Assembly (NCBI GenBank): GCA_017405115.1
Contig: JAFRBA010000045.1
Location: 1 to 63,072 of the forward strand
Direction of reading: 5' to 3'
DNA from: Kiritimatiellia bacterium
Lineage (GTDB): Bacteria; Verrucomicrobiota; Kiritimatiellia; RFP12; UBA1067
Length of the DNA stretch: 63,072 nucleotides
In this document: piece after piece, positions 1 to 6,451 of the stretch
Layout of the letters: each line of letters begins with the position of its first letter
How positions within the stretch are numbered: position 1 is the stretch's first letter
The notes under the pieces: model-generated
The model's database searches: none
Told to the model about the DNA's origin: nothing
What the model saw: the letters and a program-made list of their open reading frames with translations, nothing else
Program-made: the position numbers and the translations under genes

Positions 1-228
1 CGCGTGTTCGGCCACGGGCGACAAGTCCGCGTGTTCGGCCACGGGCGACAACTCCGTGTGTTCGGCCACGGGCGACAAGTCCGCGTGTTCGGCCACGGGC
101 TACAACTCCGCGTGTTCGGCCACGGGCGACAAGTCCGCGTGTTCGGCCACGGGCGACAACTCCGCGTGTTCGGCCACGGGCGACAACTCCGCGTGTTCGG
201 CCACGGGCGACAACTCCGCGTGTTCGGC
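1..228 (+). repeat. 27-bp tandem repeat, eight copies plus a partial one
   Basis: A 27-base unit centred on TGTTCGGCCACGGGC is repeated head to tail with only a few substitutions, mostly an AAG/AAC alternation and one TAC for GAC. It encodes a 9-residue protein repeat (A-C-S-A-T-G-D-K/N-S). The near identity at DNA level implies recent expansion or recombination. The array continues beyond the left edge, so the copy number is a minimum. Confidence 0.95.
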
Positions 229-451
229 AGACAACCCTACAGCCGTTGCGGTTGCCTGGGGCATCCACGGCAAGGCCAGGGGCGTGTTAGGTGCGCACAT
301 TGTCCTCGCGGACTGGCGAATGGACGAAGACTGCGACTGGTATTTTCACGGTGCAAAGATGGTGCGCATCGACGGCAAGAGGTACAAGCCTGACACATGG
401 TACAGGTTAGACAACGGCAAGGTCGTGGAAGTGAAGGGAGAAGAGGCATGA
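2..451 (+). CDS. Repeat-rich phage protein with 9-residue beta-solenoid-like repeats (5' end missing)
   Basis: The reading frame is open at the left edge, so the N-terminus is missing. About 75 residues of 9-residue repeats of pattern ACSATGD(K/N)S are followed by a non-repeated C-terminal domain of about 70 residues rich in Trp, Asp and Lys, ending in KGEEA. Short Gly/Ser/Thr/Asp repeats of fixed length suggest a beta-solenoid, as in other repeat proteins of phages from gut bacteria; this is inferred from the pattern only. The Cys at a fixed position in each repeat would form a ladder on one face. It overlaps the next gene by 4 bases (ATGA), so it is part of the early operon. Function unknown. 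Confidence 0.75.
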   Translation, partial: ACSATGDKSACSATGDNSVCSATGDKSACSATGYNSACSATGDKSACSATGDNSACSATGDNSACSATGDNSACSADNPTAVAVAWGIHGKARGVLGAHIVLADWRMDEDCDWYFHGAKMVRIDGKRYKPDTWYRLDNGKVVEVKGEEA

Positions 452-777
452 CCCGCGAAATCAACGACAGATCGGCTGTCGCCGGAGTCATAATCATCAT
501 GCGCCACGGCACGATACCGCAGCATCATCACGACCGCGAACTGCTGCGCTACTACGCCGACCTCATCGACGCAGCTGAAAAGTGCGACGCGGCATCCATC
601 GAGCGGGCCGTCCGGGACGCGATCATCGACTATCAGGAAATGTACGTACACGCGCCCAACGACGACGCGGAGTGCGAGCTCGTGGAACGCGCAAAGCGCG
701 GGAACGACTGGCTTGTCGCCCATGGCTACGAGCCGGAGCCCGTGAACTTCGGAAAGGAGGAGATACCATGTCTGTGA
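448..777 (+). CDS. Hypothetical phage protein, 109 aa
   Basis: A soluble, acidic, mostly helical small protein without a family I recognise. The ATG at 448 overlaps the upstream stop and follows an AGGGAGAAGAGG purine stretch, so I prefer it to the earlier in-frame start at 397. The C-terminal residues are encoded over the GGAAAGGAGG ribosome-binding site of the next gene, showing tight translational coupling. It probably belongs to the early operon; nothing in the sequence indicates its job. Confidence 0.75.
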   Translation: MTREINDRSAVAGVIIIMRHGTIPQHHHDRELLRYYADLIDAAEKCDAASIERAVRDAIIDYQEMYVHAPNDDAECELVERAKRGNDWLVAHGYEPEPVNFGKEEIPCL

Positions 778-1388
778 GTGGGTATGTCGTTGAGCCCTGC
801 CCGTACTGCGGCAAGAGTACCGCAGTAGAGCACGTAAGATACGATAACTGCTTTATGGTTCGATGCCTGCATTGCGGCTACACTTCGGGGCACATCGCAA
901 GCGAGCGCGGCGCGATGATAAGGCACAACAAAATCTGCCGTGCGCTTCCCAAGCCCGACCCGGAATGGAAGGACATCTGCGCGAAGTGCAAGGACGGAGA
1001 CATTGAGCCAAGGCATTGCGAATACTACGGGGAGCCGAACGGGTGCAACTCGCCCATATACGGCGAACACCCGAAGTCCGCGCCCGTAGGCAACGCGGCG
1101 GCGATGCGTGAGGCATTGGTGAAGATACGAGAAATAGTGACGGCCGATGCTCCAGCGGATGAAGTTGAGATTGCCAATATAGCATATCTCGCCCTAGCCA
1201 AGCCGCCGCGCAACTGCGACGTGGGCACGGCGGAGGAACAGCATAAACGGTTTAAGAAATACTGCTTCGACAATTTGGGAGACGGCATGCACGAATCTCG
1301 ATGCGCTAAATGCCCTCTTTATGGAACTACATCCTCTTGCCACTTCGATTGGGAGCAAATGCCATACGAGAAAGGCGGTGCGTCGTGA
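768..1388 (+). CDS. Lar-like zinc-ribbon phage protein, 206 aa
   Basis: The N-terminal 50 residues have a zinc-ribbon pattern, C-P-Y-C-G then C-L-H-C-G about 18 residues later, in the layout of restriction-alleviation (Lar-type, PF14354-like) domains of phages. A second Cys-rich region lies in the middle (CAKC, then CEYYGEPNGC) and a third near the end (CAKC.LYGTTSSC), so the protein may bind three metals. A strong ribosome-binding site, GGAAAGGAGG, precedes the ATG at 768. Lar-type proteins modulate type I restriction in some phages; that role is family knowledge and not shown here. The C-terminal two thirds are unrecognised. Confidence 0.65.
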   Translation: MSVSGYVVEPCPYCGKSTAVEHVRYDNCFMVRCLHCGYTSGHIASERGAMIRHNKICRALPKPDPEWKDICAKCKDGDIEPRHCEYYGEPNGCNSPIYGEHPKSAPVGNAAAMREALVKIREIVTADAPADEVEIANIAYLALAKPPRNCDVGTAEEQHKRFKKYCFDNLGDGMHESRCAKCPLYGTTSSCHFDWEQMPYEKGGAS

Positions 1389-1669
1389 AGATACGCGAAC
1401 GGCAGTTGGTATACGCCTTCGCCCTTGTGGAGAACGCGAAGAACACGCTCTACACGGCGACGCAAGTGATAGGCAACACGCTCCGCTACGGGAAGGACGG
1501 CGACATCCGCGACGAAATCCTCGGTGCGGCGAAGACGCTGGAAAACGCCCGTCGCAAGATGGAGGAGGTCATGGACGCGAACACCGACTGGAGCAGCCGC
1601 CAGAACGTCGCGAAAGCCAAGCCCGCGCAGAGCGCACGGGCGATCATCCAGATGGAGGTGGAGGGATGA
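1385..1669 (+). CDS. Hypothetical phage protein, 94 aa, GTG start
   Basis: A small, highly charged and almost wholly helical protein. The GTG at 1385 overlaps the upstream stop by 4 bases (GTGA), and a GGCGGTGCG stretch lies before it. Its other end overlaps the next gene by 4 bases (ATGA). This unbroken chain of stop-start overlaps shows co-transcription and coupled translation. No family is recognised. Confidence 0.75.
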   Translation: MKIRERQLVYAFALVENAKNTLYTATQVIGNTLRYGKDGDIRDEILGAAKTLENARRKMEEVMDANTDWSSRQNVAKAKPAQSARAIIQMEVEG

Positions 1670-2010
1670 GCGGCGACATCAAGACAGAGACGCTGGCGGA
1701 GATCATCGCCGAGGCGCGTGACAAGTACACGGTGCACAACTGCGGCGAGTGCAACCGCCGAAAGTGGTGCGACTATGGAGGCTACAGCGACGACAACGCA
1801 GAGTGCAAACAGAACCGCGAGAGCATCATGCTGTTGTGTGGAATCGAGGACGGCTATTTTCGGCAGCTCCTCGACCGCATCGAAGCGACCGCGAAACGCG
1901 CCTACAACGAGATCGACACGGCGGTCTGCTCAATCGAGGACGCAAGCCACTTCGACATCGACGACGTGCGCAAGGCGATGGAAAGAACGATTGGAGACTA
2001 CTATGAGTGA
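1666..2010 (+). CDS. Hypothetical Cys-containing phage protein, 114 aa
   Basis: The N-terminal part holds C-x2-C-x5-C and a further Cys (CGECNRRKWC), a likely metal-binding knuckle; the rest is acidic and helical. The ATG at 1666 overlaps the upstream stop and follows GGAGGTGGAGGG, a strong ribosome-binding site. It belongs to the run of small Cys-rich proteins typical of phage early regions. No function can be assigned. Confidence 0.75.
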   Translation: MSGDIKTETLAEIIAEARDKYTVHNCGECNRRKWCDYGGYSDDNAECKQNRESIMLLCGIEDGYFRQLLDRIEATAKRAYNEIDTAVCSIEDASHFDIDDVRKAMERTIGDYYE

Positions 2011-2257
2011 ACCAAGGCTACTGCTGCACGACTTCGACTTGCAGGGCGGTAGCACGGCGAAACAAGATCCGTCAATATCGTCGGCAGGGAAAGAACTGGG
2101 GTGTTGGCAAACCAGCGCGGCGAATCCCTGACTACTGTTGCAGGGGGGGGTACTGGACGCATCCTCGCCGTGGCTAATCGAGAACCTAACGCCGGAGCAG
2201 CGCGCCTACGCGCGCGAGCTGGCAATCGAAAGAAAGGAGTGGAGGGACAGGCGATGA
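2007..2257 (+). pseudogene. Small phage gene interrupted at a run of eight G (frameshift)
   Basis: From a GTG at 2007 one frame encodes a basic peptide containing RRNKIRQYRRQGKNWGVGK and ending PDYCCRGG at the G run (2143-2150). After the run, the coherent frame is one base back and reads VLDASSPWLIENLTPEQR onward to a stop at 2255 that overlaps the next ATG. One extra G (nine instead of eight) would join both halves into an 83-residue protein. So this is either an indel in a homopolymer (sequencing or real) or a -1 slippage site. An alternative start, ATG at 2003 in the other frame, gives only 42 residues before a stop. Family unknown. Confidence 0.5.
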
Positions 2258-2682
2258 GGAAAAATAATTGCGTGTATTGCGAACTTCCGAAAGATCAGGG
2301 AGGCGGCAAGGTGAACCTAACCGAACTAACCGATGACTGCCTGTGCTATGTCACCCTCTCCGTCTGCATGACGGACGAGAAAGGCGAACTGCGGCTCGAC
2401 ACCGCCGTGAGCTACATAGCCGGGTTTAACCCCGTCTTCGGCACCGTGCACACGTTCCGTTCCGAGGAAGAGGCCATCCCCACGGCCAAGCGCTCCCTCG
2501 ACGACGCCATAGCCGACTACGCAAGGCAGGGCTTCTCCCTGCGCTGTGCGCCGAAGACCATAGACGTTGACTACCGCAACTGGCGGCGCATCGCCCGCGT
2601 CGGCAAGCCCGGTCAGCCGTCGGTTTGCCTACAGGTCGTCATAGACGCCGTGTCTCCGTGGTTCGACGGGTGGATTTGGTGA
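2254..2682 (+). CDS. Hypothetical phage protein, 142 aa
   Basis: The ATG at 2254 is preceded by AAAGAAAGGAG and overlaps the previous stop, which selects it over earlier in-frame starts. An N-terminal C-x2-C (CVYC) starts the protein, followed by a mixed alpha/beta body and a Trp-rich C-terminus. It resembles no family I can name. It sits between small Cys-rich proteins in the early operon, with a 16-base gap to the next gene. Confidence 0.7.
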   Translation: MRKNNCVYCELPKDQGGGKVNLTELTDDCLCYVTLSVCMTDEKGELRLDTAVSYIAGFNPVFGTVHTFRSEEEAIPTAKRSLDDAIADYARQGFSLRCAPKTIDVDYRNWRRIARVGKPGQPSVCLQVVIDAVSPWFDGWIW

Positions 2683-2698
2683 AAGAGAGGCACCGAAG

Positions 2699-2899
2699 AT
2701 GGTATGCACCGTCCCCCTTCCCCGCCCGCGATGCGCAAACTGCGTATTCCGCCACGACGACGGCCTTTGCTATCGCCGGGGCGTCAACTCCGGCTTCTAC
2801 GACTGGCAGAACTTCAAGCCCTCCCCGTGCTTCGCCGACAACGCCTGTTTCTTCCACCGCTACAAACGCACCCCAGAAAGGAAACTCCCGTATGAGTGA
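2699..2899 (+). CDS. Small Cys-rich (zinc-finger-like) phage protein, 66 aa
   Basis: Five cysteines are spaced as C-x2-C (CANC), then CYRR, CFADNAC, which together with His residues suggests a small metal-binding fold. The ATG at 2699 is preceded by GAGAGG and an AAG stretch. The last residues overlap the start of the next gene by 8 bases. Function unknown; proteins of this size and type are common in phage early operons. Confidence 0.65.
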   Translation: MVCTVPLPRPRCANCVFRHDDGLCYRRGVNSGFYDWQNFKPSPCFADNACFFHRYKRTPERKLPYE

Positions 2900-3071
2900 C
2901 ACACATCAGCCGACCTGTAAGGTCTGCACCGTGAAGGAAGACGCCCCGGCCTACATCAGACGTTGCGCCGGAGAGGTCTACTTCTGCCCGATCCATTGCG
3001 TCTACGTCCGCCCGGACGAGATCGCCTGTTCGCACATCGAAAAAGGAGAACACCAGCCATGCAAGGCGTGA
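2892..3071 (+). CDS. Small zinc-ribbon-like phage protein, 59 aa
   Basis: Cysteines occur as C-x2-C (CKVC), then C, C-x3-C (CPIHC) and CSH, a plausible zinc ribbon. The ATG at 2892 lies 9 bases after AGAAAGGAA and inside the end of the upstream gene. It overlaps the DUF1064-type nuclease gene by 13 bases, so the two are coupled. No specific function is indicated. Confidence 0.65.
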   Translation: MSDTHQPTCKVCTVKEDAPAYIRRCAGEVYFCPIHCVYVRPDEIACSHIEKGEHQPCKA

Positions 3072-3529
3072 AATTCAAGCTGTCGGAACTGCCGCCCCAC
3101 CTCCGTATGCAAGCGGAGCGACAGATCGCGACGTCCATCAACCCCCGGCTAAAGGCGCAGCCCAAGCCGCAGCCACCGCCCCCCATCCGAGTGCCCAAGC
3201 AGCGCACACCCAACAAGACCGAGGCCCGGTACGACGCCGACCACGGCGGAGGCGGGCTCTACGAGGCCCTGTCCTTCAAGGTGCCCTCTGGCCGCTACAC
3301 CCCGGACTGGACGTACTTCAACCCGGACGGCTCCATCCGCTGCGTCGAGGTCAAGGGCGGTCACGCCTTTGGATCACAGGCCGCGTCCGCCGCCAAGTTC
3401 AAGGAGGCCGTGTCCGCCTATCCCGCCGTCGAATGGGTGTGGGCGAAGTGGGACGGCAAGTGCTGGCAATGCGCCAACTATCTGGGCCGCGTCAGCATCC
3501 GGGACGAGGCCGCGAACGCCCCGCGATAG
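3059..3529 (+). CDS. DUF1064-type PD-(D/E)XK phage nuclease, 156 aa
   Basis: After a basic, Pro-rich N-terminal tail (about 55 residues) comes the DUF1064 signature: NKTEARY, then a strand with YTPDWTYF and CVEVKGG, then a basic amphipathic helix (SAAKFKEA). The Glu of the first helix, the Asp of TPDW and the E-x-K of EVKGG match the PD-(D/E)XK nuclease core. The family is small phage and prophage nucleases related to VRR-Nuc and Holliday-junction-resolvase-like enzymes, probably acting in replication or recombination. The start ATG follows AAAAAGGAG. It is the last gene of the early operon. Confidence 0.75.
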   Translation: MQGVKFKLSELPPHLRMQAERQIATSINPRLKAQPKPQPPPPIRVPKQRTPNKTEARYDADHGGGGLYEALSFKVPSGRYTPDWTYFNPDGSIRCVEVKGGHAFGSQAASAAKFKEAVSAYPAVEWVWAKWDGKCWQCANYLGRVSIRDEAANAPR

Positions 3530-3558
3530 ACCATCGCGCACACGCGAAACCCGCACCA

Positions 3559-3575
3559 TACTTCACGGCTACTTT
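3559..3575 (+). promoter_or_regulatory. Copy 1 of the conserved phage motif TTGACTTnnCGGCTA
   Basis: ATACTTCACGGCTACTTT lies in the 64-base gap before the sigma-like HTH gene and matches the conserved CTTnnCGGCTA core found upstream of five other phage genes. The start codon is 24 bases after the core. It is the weakest copy at the left arm (TAC for GAC). Confidence 0.5.
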
Positions 3576-3593
3576 CAGATGATGTAGAACACA

Positions 3594-4103
3594 ATGCCCA
3601 TTTGCACAAGCTGTAGACACAACCGGGAGATCGAGAGGTTGCGCAAGATATGCGCTGCCTGTGCTGGCCCATCCACAAAACCCTTCGGCAAGGACGTACA
3701 CATCGAGGCGGATGTCAGCGGCAACTATGTCCGCAAGCACACCGACCACCTCCGCCTTGCGCAGTCGAGAGCCGCCACCTCCGCGAGGATCGCCGGGGCC
3801 GACGACGCCACTGCTGAACTGCTCATGCGCGTCGTGCAGGAGTTTTCCACCCTCACCGACGCCGAGGCCCCAATCGTCGCACGGCGTCTGCGCGGACAGG
3901 AGAACTGGCAGATCGCCCATGAAATGCACCTGTCAAAGGCCGTCGTATGGGATCGCTGGAACGGCCTAAAGGAGCGCAACCCCATCTGGGGCGCGATAGA
4001 CAACGGACTCATCGGCAAGCGCAAGGGCGGACGCAAGCCGGAGCCGCGCCCAAGCGAAACCGTCCAGCCCGAACTGTTCGGCGACACCAAGCAAGGAACC
4101 TGA
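3594..4103 (+). CDS. Sigma-region-4-like HTH phage protein with N-terminal Cys cluster, 169 aa
   Basis: The N-terminus has CTSC and CAAC pairs about 17 residues apart, a likely zinc knuckle. Residues about 88-130 read like a sigma-70 region 4 or LuxR-type HTH: LTDAEAPIVARRLRG, NWQIAHEMHLSKAVVWDRW. The C-terminus is basic and ends with a QPELFGD tail. Candidate roles are a phage transcription activator or sigma-like factor for the late genes, since it directly precedes them and is itself preceded by a copy of the motif seen upstream of late genes. That role is inference. The short gap of 3 bases to the next gene implies co-transcription. Confidence 0.6.
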   Translation: MPICTSCRHNREIERLRKICAACAGPSTKPFGKDVHIEADVSGNYVRKHTDHLRLAQSRAATSARIAGADDATAELLMRVVQEFSTLTDAEAPIVARRLRGQENWQIAHEMHLSKAVVWDRWNGLKERNPIWGAIDNGLIGKRKGGRKPEPRPSETVQPELFGDTKQGT

Positions 4104-4106
4104 CTT

Positions 4107-4886
4107 ATGGCGAAGCGAAAGACCCTGCAATCCAAGTACGGCCCCGTCCGGCTCTTGAAGAAGAACCCGCGCATGATCCGCCCGGACGCCTTCAAGAAGC
4201 TCATGGAGTCCATAGAGCGCGATCCCGACTTCATGATCGCCAACCCCATCAAGGTTGACGAGAACGGCACCGTCCTCGGGGGCAACCAGCGATGCAAGGC
4301 CCTTCTGGAACTCGGCTACGACCGCGTACCCGACGAATGGATAAGACAGGTCGCACACGCCGACGGATCGCCCTTCACCGACGAGGAGAAGGAGCGGCTT
4401 GTCTACATCGACAACTCCCCGGAGGGCGTGTCCGGGGAATTTGACTACGCGGCTATGGTTGAGGGGACTTCGCTTGAACTCCTCCGCGATGTCGGCATAG
4501 ACCTCTCCAAGGTCGAAATGCCGGAGGAGGCGCGGATCGAGTTTGAGGGACAGGCGGAGGCGGAGATCGAGACCGATTCCCCCGTCGGCGAGGAGAGCGA
4601 GACCCTAAAGGACTTGCACAGGAAACGTGACGAATCGAAGAAGAAGTTTGAGGACATGGCGGACTGCGGCTACTACGCGGTCATGGTCTTCATGTCCAAC
4701 GAGCAGCGCAAGGCGTTCGGCAAGTGGTGCGCCGAACACGACGTGCGCCAGAAGTACGAGGGTATGTACATGAACGGAGAGGACTTCTGCAAGGCTCACG
4801 GCATACCGCTTCCGAAGGACAGGGGCGCGGCGATACGCGAACGCCTCCCCAACGCCGTGCTGGAGAGCATGACGCTGAACCCGTAG
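4107..4886 (+). CDS. ParB/Srx-fold phage protein, IbrB-like, 259 aa
   Basis: Residues about 10-75 form a ParB-like N-terminal domain: VRLLKKNPR, then a helix, then NPIKV and the diagnostic GGNQRCKAL loop, which in this superfamily binds nucleotide. The remainder is acidic with a central charged helix and a C-terminal alpha/beta part. The downstream PAPS-reductase-like gene makes this the IbrB/IbrA arrangement known from E. coli prophage-associated genes and from many phages, where a ParB-fold protein and a PAPS-reductase-fold protein act together. Their biochemical activity is not settled. The next gene lies about 85 bases away after a short, apparently non-coding stretch. Confidence 0.75.
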   Translation: MAKRKTLQSKYGPVRLLKKNPRMIRPDAFKKLMESIERDPDFMIANPIKVDENGTVLGGNQRCKALLELGYDRVPDEWIRQVAHADGSPFTDEEKERLVYIDNSPEGVSGEFDYAAMVEGTSLELLRDVGIDLSKVEMPEEARIEFEGQAEAEIETDSPVGEESETLKDLHRKRDESKKKFEDMADCGYYAVMVFMSNEQRKAFGKWCAEHDVRQKYEGMYMNGEDFCKAHGIPLPKDRGAAIRERLPNAVLESMTLNP

Positions 4887-4971
4887 AGCTTCACACCGTG
4901 GCCCGTGCAGTTCTGGCCTGTGCGGTCTGCGGCATCCGACGTGCCAGAGCGAAAACGAAGGAGTAGGAAAA

Positions 4972-5223
4972 ATGCCTACACGTAGGAGAACGGAAGGATC
5001 GACCGCGAACGGTCGCCGCATGACCATGCGTCAGCAGATTCAGCAGCCCGGCGGGCAGCAGAGGATGGCGCGTGAACTCGCCAACCAGCGTCGCGCCCTC
5101 GGTGCGGCTGGCGTGGAACGCGCCATGCGCACCTGGGGCATCCGCGCCGTGACCCCCGCCGACCGCAGGGCTGGCACGGCAACTCGCGGCCAGAGGTTCG
5201 CGCGTGGCGGTCGCAACGGCTGA
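4972..5223 (+). CDS. Small Arg-rich phage protein, 83 aa
   Basis: Very basic (about a quarter Arg/Lys) and Gln-rich, without Cys or hydrophobic segments, so probably nucleic-acid binding and partly disordered. A good ribosome-binding site, GAAGGAGTAGG, precedes the ATG at 4972. It sits between the IbrB-like and IbrA-like genes, an unusual insertion into that pair. No family is recognised. Confidence 0.6.
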   Translation: MPTRRRTEGSTANGRRMTMRQQIQQPGGQQRMARELANQRRALGAAGVERAMRTWGIRAVTPADRRAGTATRGQRFARGGRNG

Positions 5224-5241
5224 CACGCCCATGCGGGCACG

Positions 5242-6099
5242 ATGATCGACACGTCGTTCATCAAGGGCAACCCCGATTCGGACGCCCTCTGCCGAGAGAT
5301 CGCCAAGGCGTCCGGCGGGGTCTGCCTGTTGTCATTCTCACGCGGCAAGGACGCCCTCGCCGCGTGGCTCAACCTCTCCCGCTTCTTCCGCCGCATCATC
5401 CCCTTCACCTGTGCCGGGATTCCCCACGTCGGCTTCGCGGACGAATACCTCGCATACTGCGAACGCATCTTCGGGACCCACATCATACGCCTACAGGACG
5501 GGGGCCTCTACGCCAACATAGAGGCGTTGCAGTACCAGTACCCGCACGACGAGGAATGGATCGACGGCATGAACTTCCCCGTCTACGACGCACAGGACAT
5601 AGCCGACATCATACGCAACCACCTCGGACTGCCCCGCGCATGGACGGCATACGGGCTGAACGCCAGCGACTCCCTCGACCGCATGATAACGGTGCGCCAA
5701 TGCAAGGGGCGATACTACGGCACCCGCTCGTTCTACCCCAACTTCGACTGGACGCACAAGCAGATCATGGAGGTGCTGCAACGCTCCAACATCAGGCTTT
5801 CCAACGAGTACCACATCGCGGCGCGGTCGTTCGCCGGGGGCCTGATGCCGCACAACCTCCTCGCCGTCGAGAAACGCGCCCCGCAGCTCTTCCGGCAGCT
5901 TGAATACTACTACCCCCTGCTGAAAGCGTCGCTGTGCAGATCGCATTGGAGGAACGAAAGATGCCTACCCCAGAAGACAAAGCAAGACGCCCCGGCAAGG
6001 CCAAAGACGGACGTGCGCTCCAAAACCCGCGACTCCGGGGGACGCAGCGCAAGAGCCGGACGGAAAAAGTCCTCGGCCCGGCGGACGACCAGACGATAA
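5242..6099 (+). CDS. PAPS-reductase-family (PP-loop) phage protein, IbrA-like, 285 aa
   Basis: The PP-loop SFSRGKDALAAW near residue 34 marks the adenine-nucleotide alpha-hydrolase / PAPS reductase superfamily; the helix after it and the conserved R..KCKGR-like region (MITVRQCKGRYYGTR) fit the family. The last 45-60 residues are a Lys/Arg/Ser-rich tail encoded in the region that overlaps the next gene by 139 bases. A hairpin, GCCC-ATGC-GGGC, ends three bases before the ATG and no ribosome-binding site is visible, so translation may be controlled. Pairing with the ParB-like gene upstream supports the IbrA assignment. Confidence 0.75.
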   Translation: MIDTSFIKGNPDSDALCREIAKASGGVCLLSFSRGKDALAAWLNLSRFFRRIIPFTCAGIPHVGFADEYLAYCERIFGTHIIRLQDGGLYANIEALQYQYPHDEEWIDGMNFPVYDAQDIADIIRNHLGLPRAWTAYGLNASDSLDRMITVRQCKGRYYGTRSFYPNFDWTHKQIMEVLQRSNIRLSNEYHIAARSFAGGLMPHNLLAVEKRAPQLFRQLEYYYPLLKASLCRSHWRNERCLPQKTKQDAPARPKTDVRSKTRDSGGRSARAGRKKSSARRTTRR

Positions 6100-6446
6100 T
6101 CGACGAGCTGCGCCGATTCGCCCCGATCTGCCTCATCGCCTCAAAGCTCAACGTGGCGAGGCACACCCTGTCGCGCTACATCCACGGCAAGCCGGAGCTG
6201 CAATCCGAGCTGGAGGATCGCGACGAGTCGATGGTAGACCTCACGCACCGCGCACTCTTCGACGCATCCATAGGCAACGCGCCGATGGGCAAGGACGGCA
6301 AGCCGACGCAGATAAACGTCAACGCAGCCATGTTCCTTCTGGAGCGCAAGGGCAAGTCTCGCGGCTTCTCCCAGCATATCGAGGTGGAACAGGCCGAAGT
6401 CCCGTCCTTCACGTTCTCCCGCCGCGATTCCGCCGTCCGGCAGTAG
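5961..6446 (+). CDS. terS: Terminase small subunit-like protein, 161 aa
   Basis: A basic N-terminal tail is followed by an HTH (TIIDELRRFAPICLIASKLN, then TLSRYIHGKPEL) and a helical part containing NAAMFLLERKGKSRGF, a pattern typical of phage small terminases. It directly precedes the large terminase (5-base gap). I chose the ATG at 5961 because AGGAACGAAAG lies just upstream; an earlier in-frame start at 5934 lacks this. The N-terminal 46 codons overlap the PAPS-reductase-like gene in another frame. The small subunit binds the packaging site and recruits the large subunit. Confidence 0.7.
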   Translation: MPTPEDKARRPGKAKDGRALQNPRLRGTQRKSRTEKVLGPADDQTIIDELRRFAPICLIASKLNVARHTLSRYIHGKPELQSELEDRDESMVDLTHRALFDASIGNAPMGKDGKPTQINVNAAMFLLERKGKSRGFSQHIEVEQAEVPSFTFSRRDSAVRQ

Positions 6447-6451
6447 ACTGA

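Noticed and set aside
1..228. The left-edge repeat as a CRISPR array
   Set aside because: Units are directly adjacent without spacers and are in frame with a protein; this is a coding tandem repeat.
4887..4971. A possible 22-codon peptide starting GTG with a CAVC motif before the Arg-rich gene
   Set aside because: Too short, lacks a ribosome-binding site of its own and could be chance; left as non-coding spacer.
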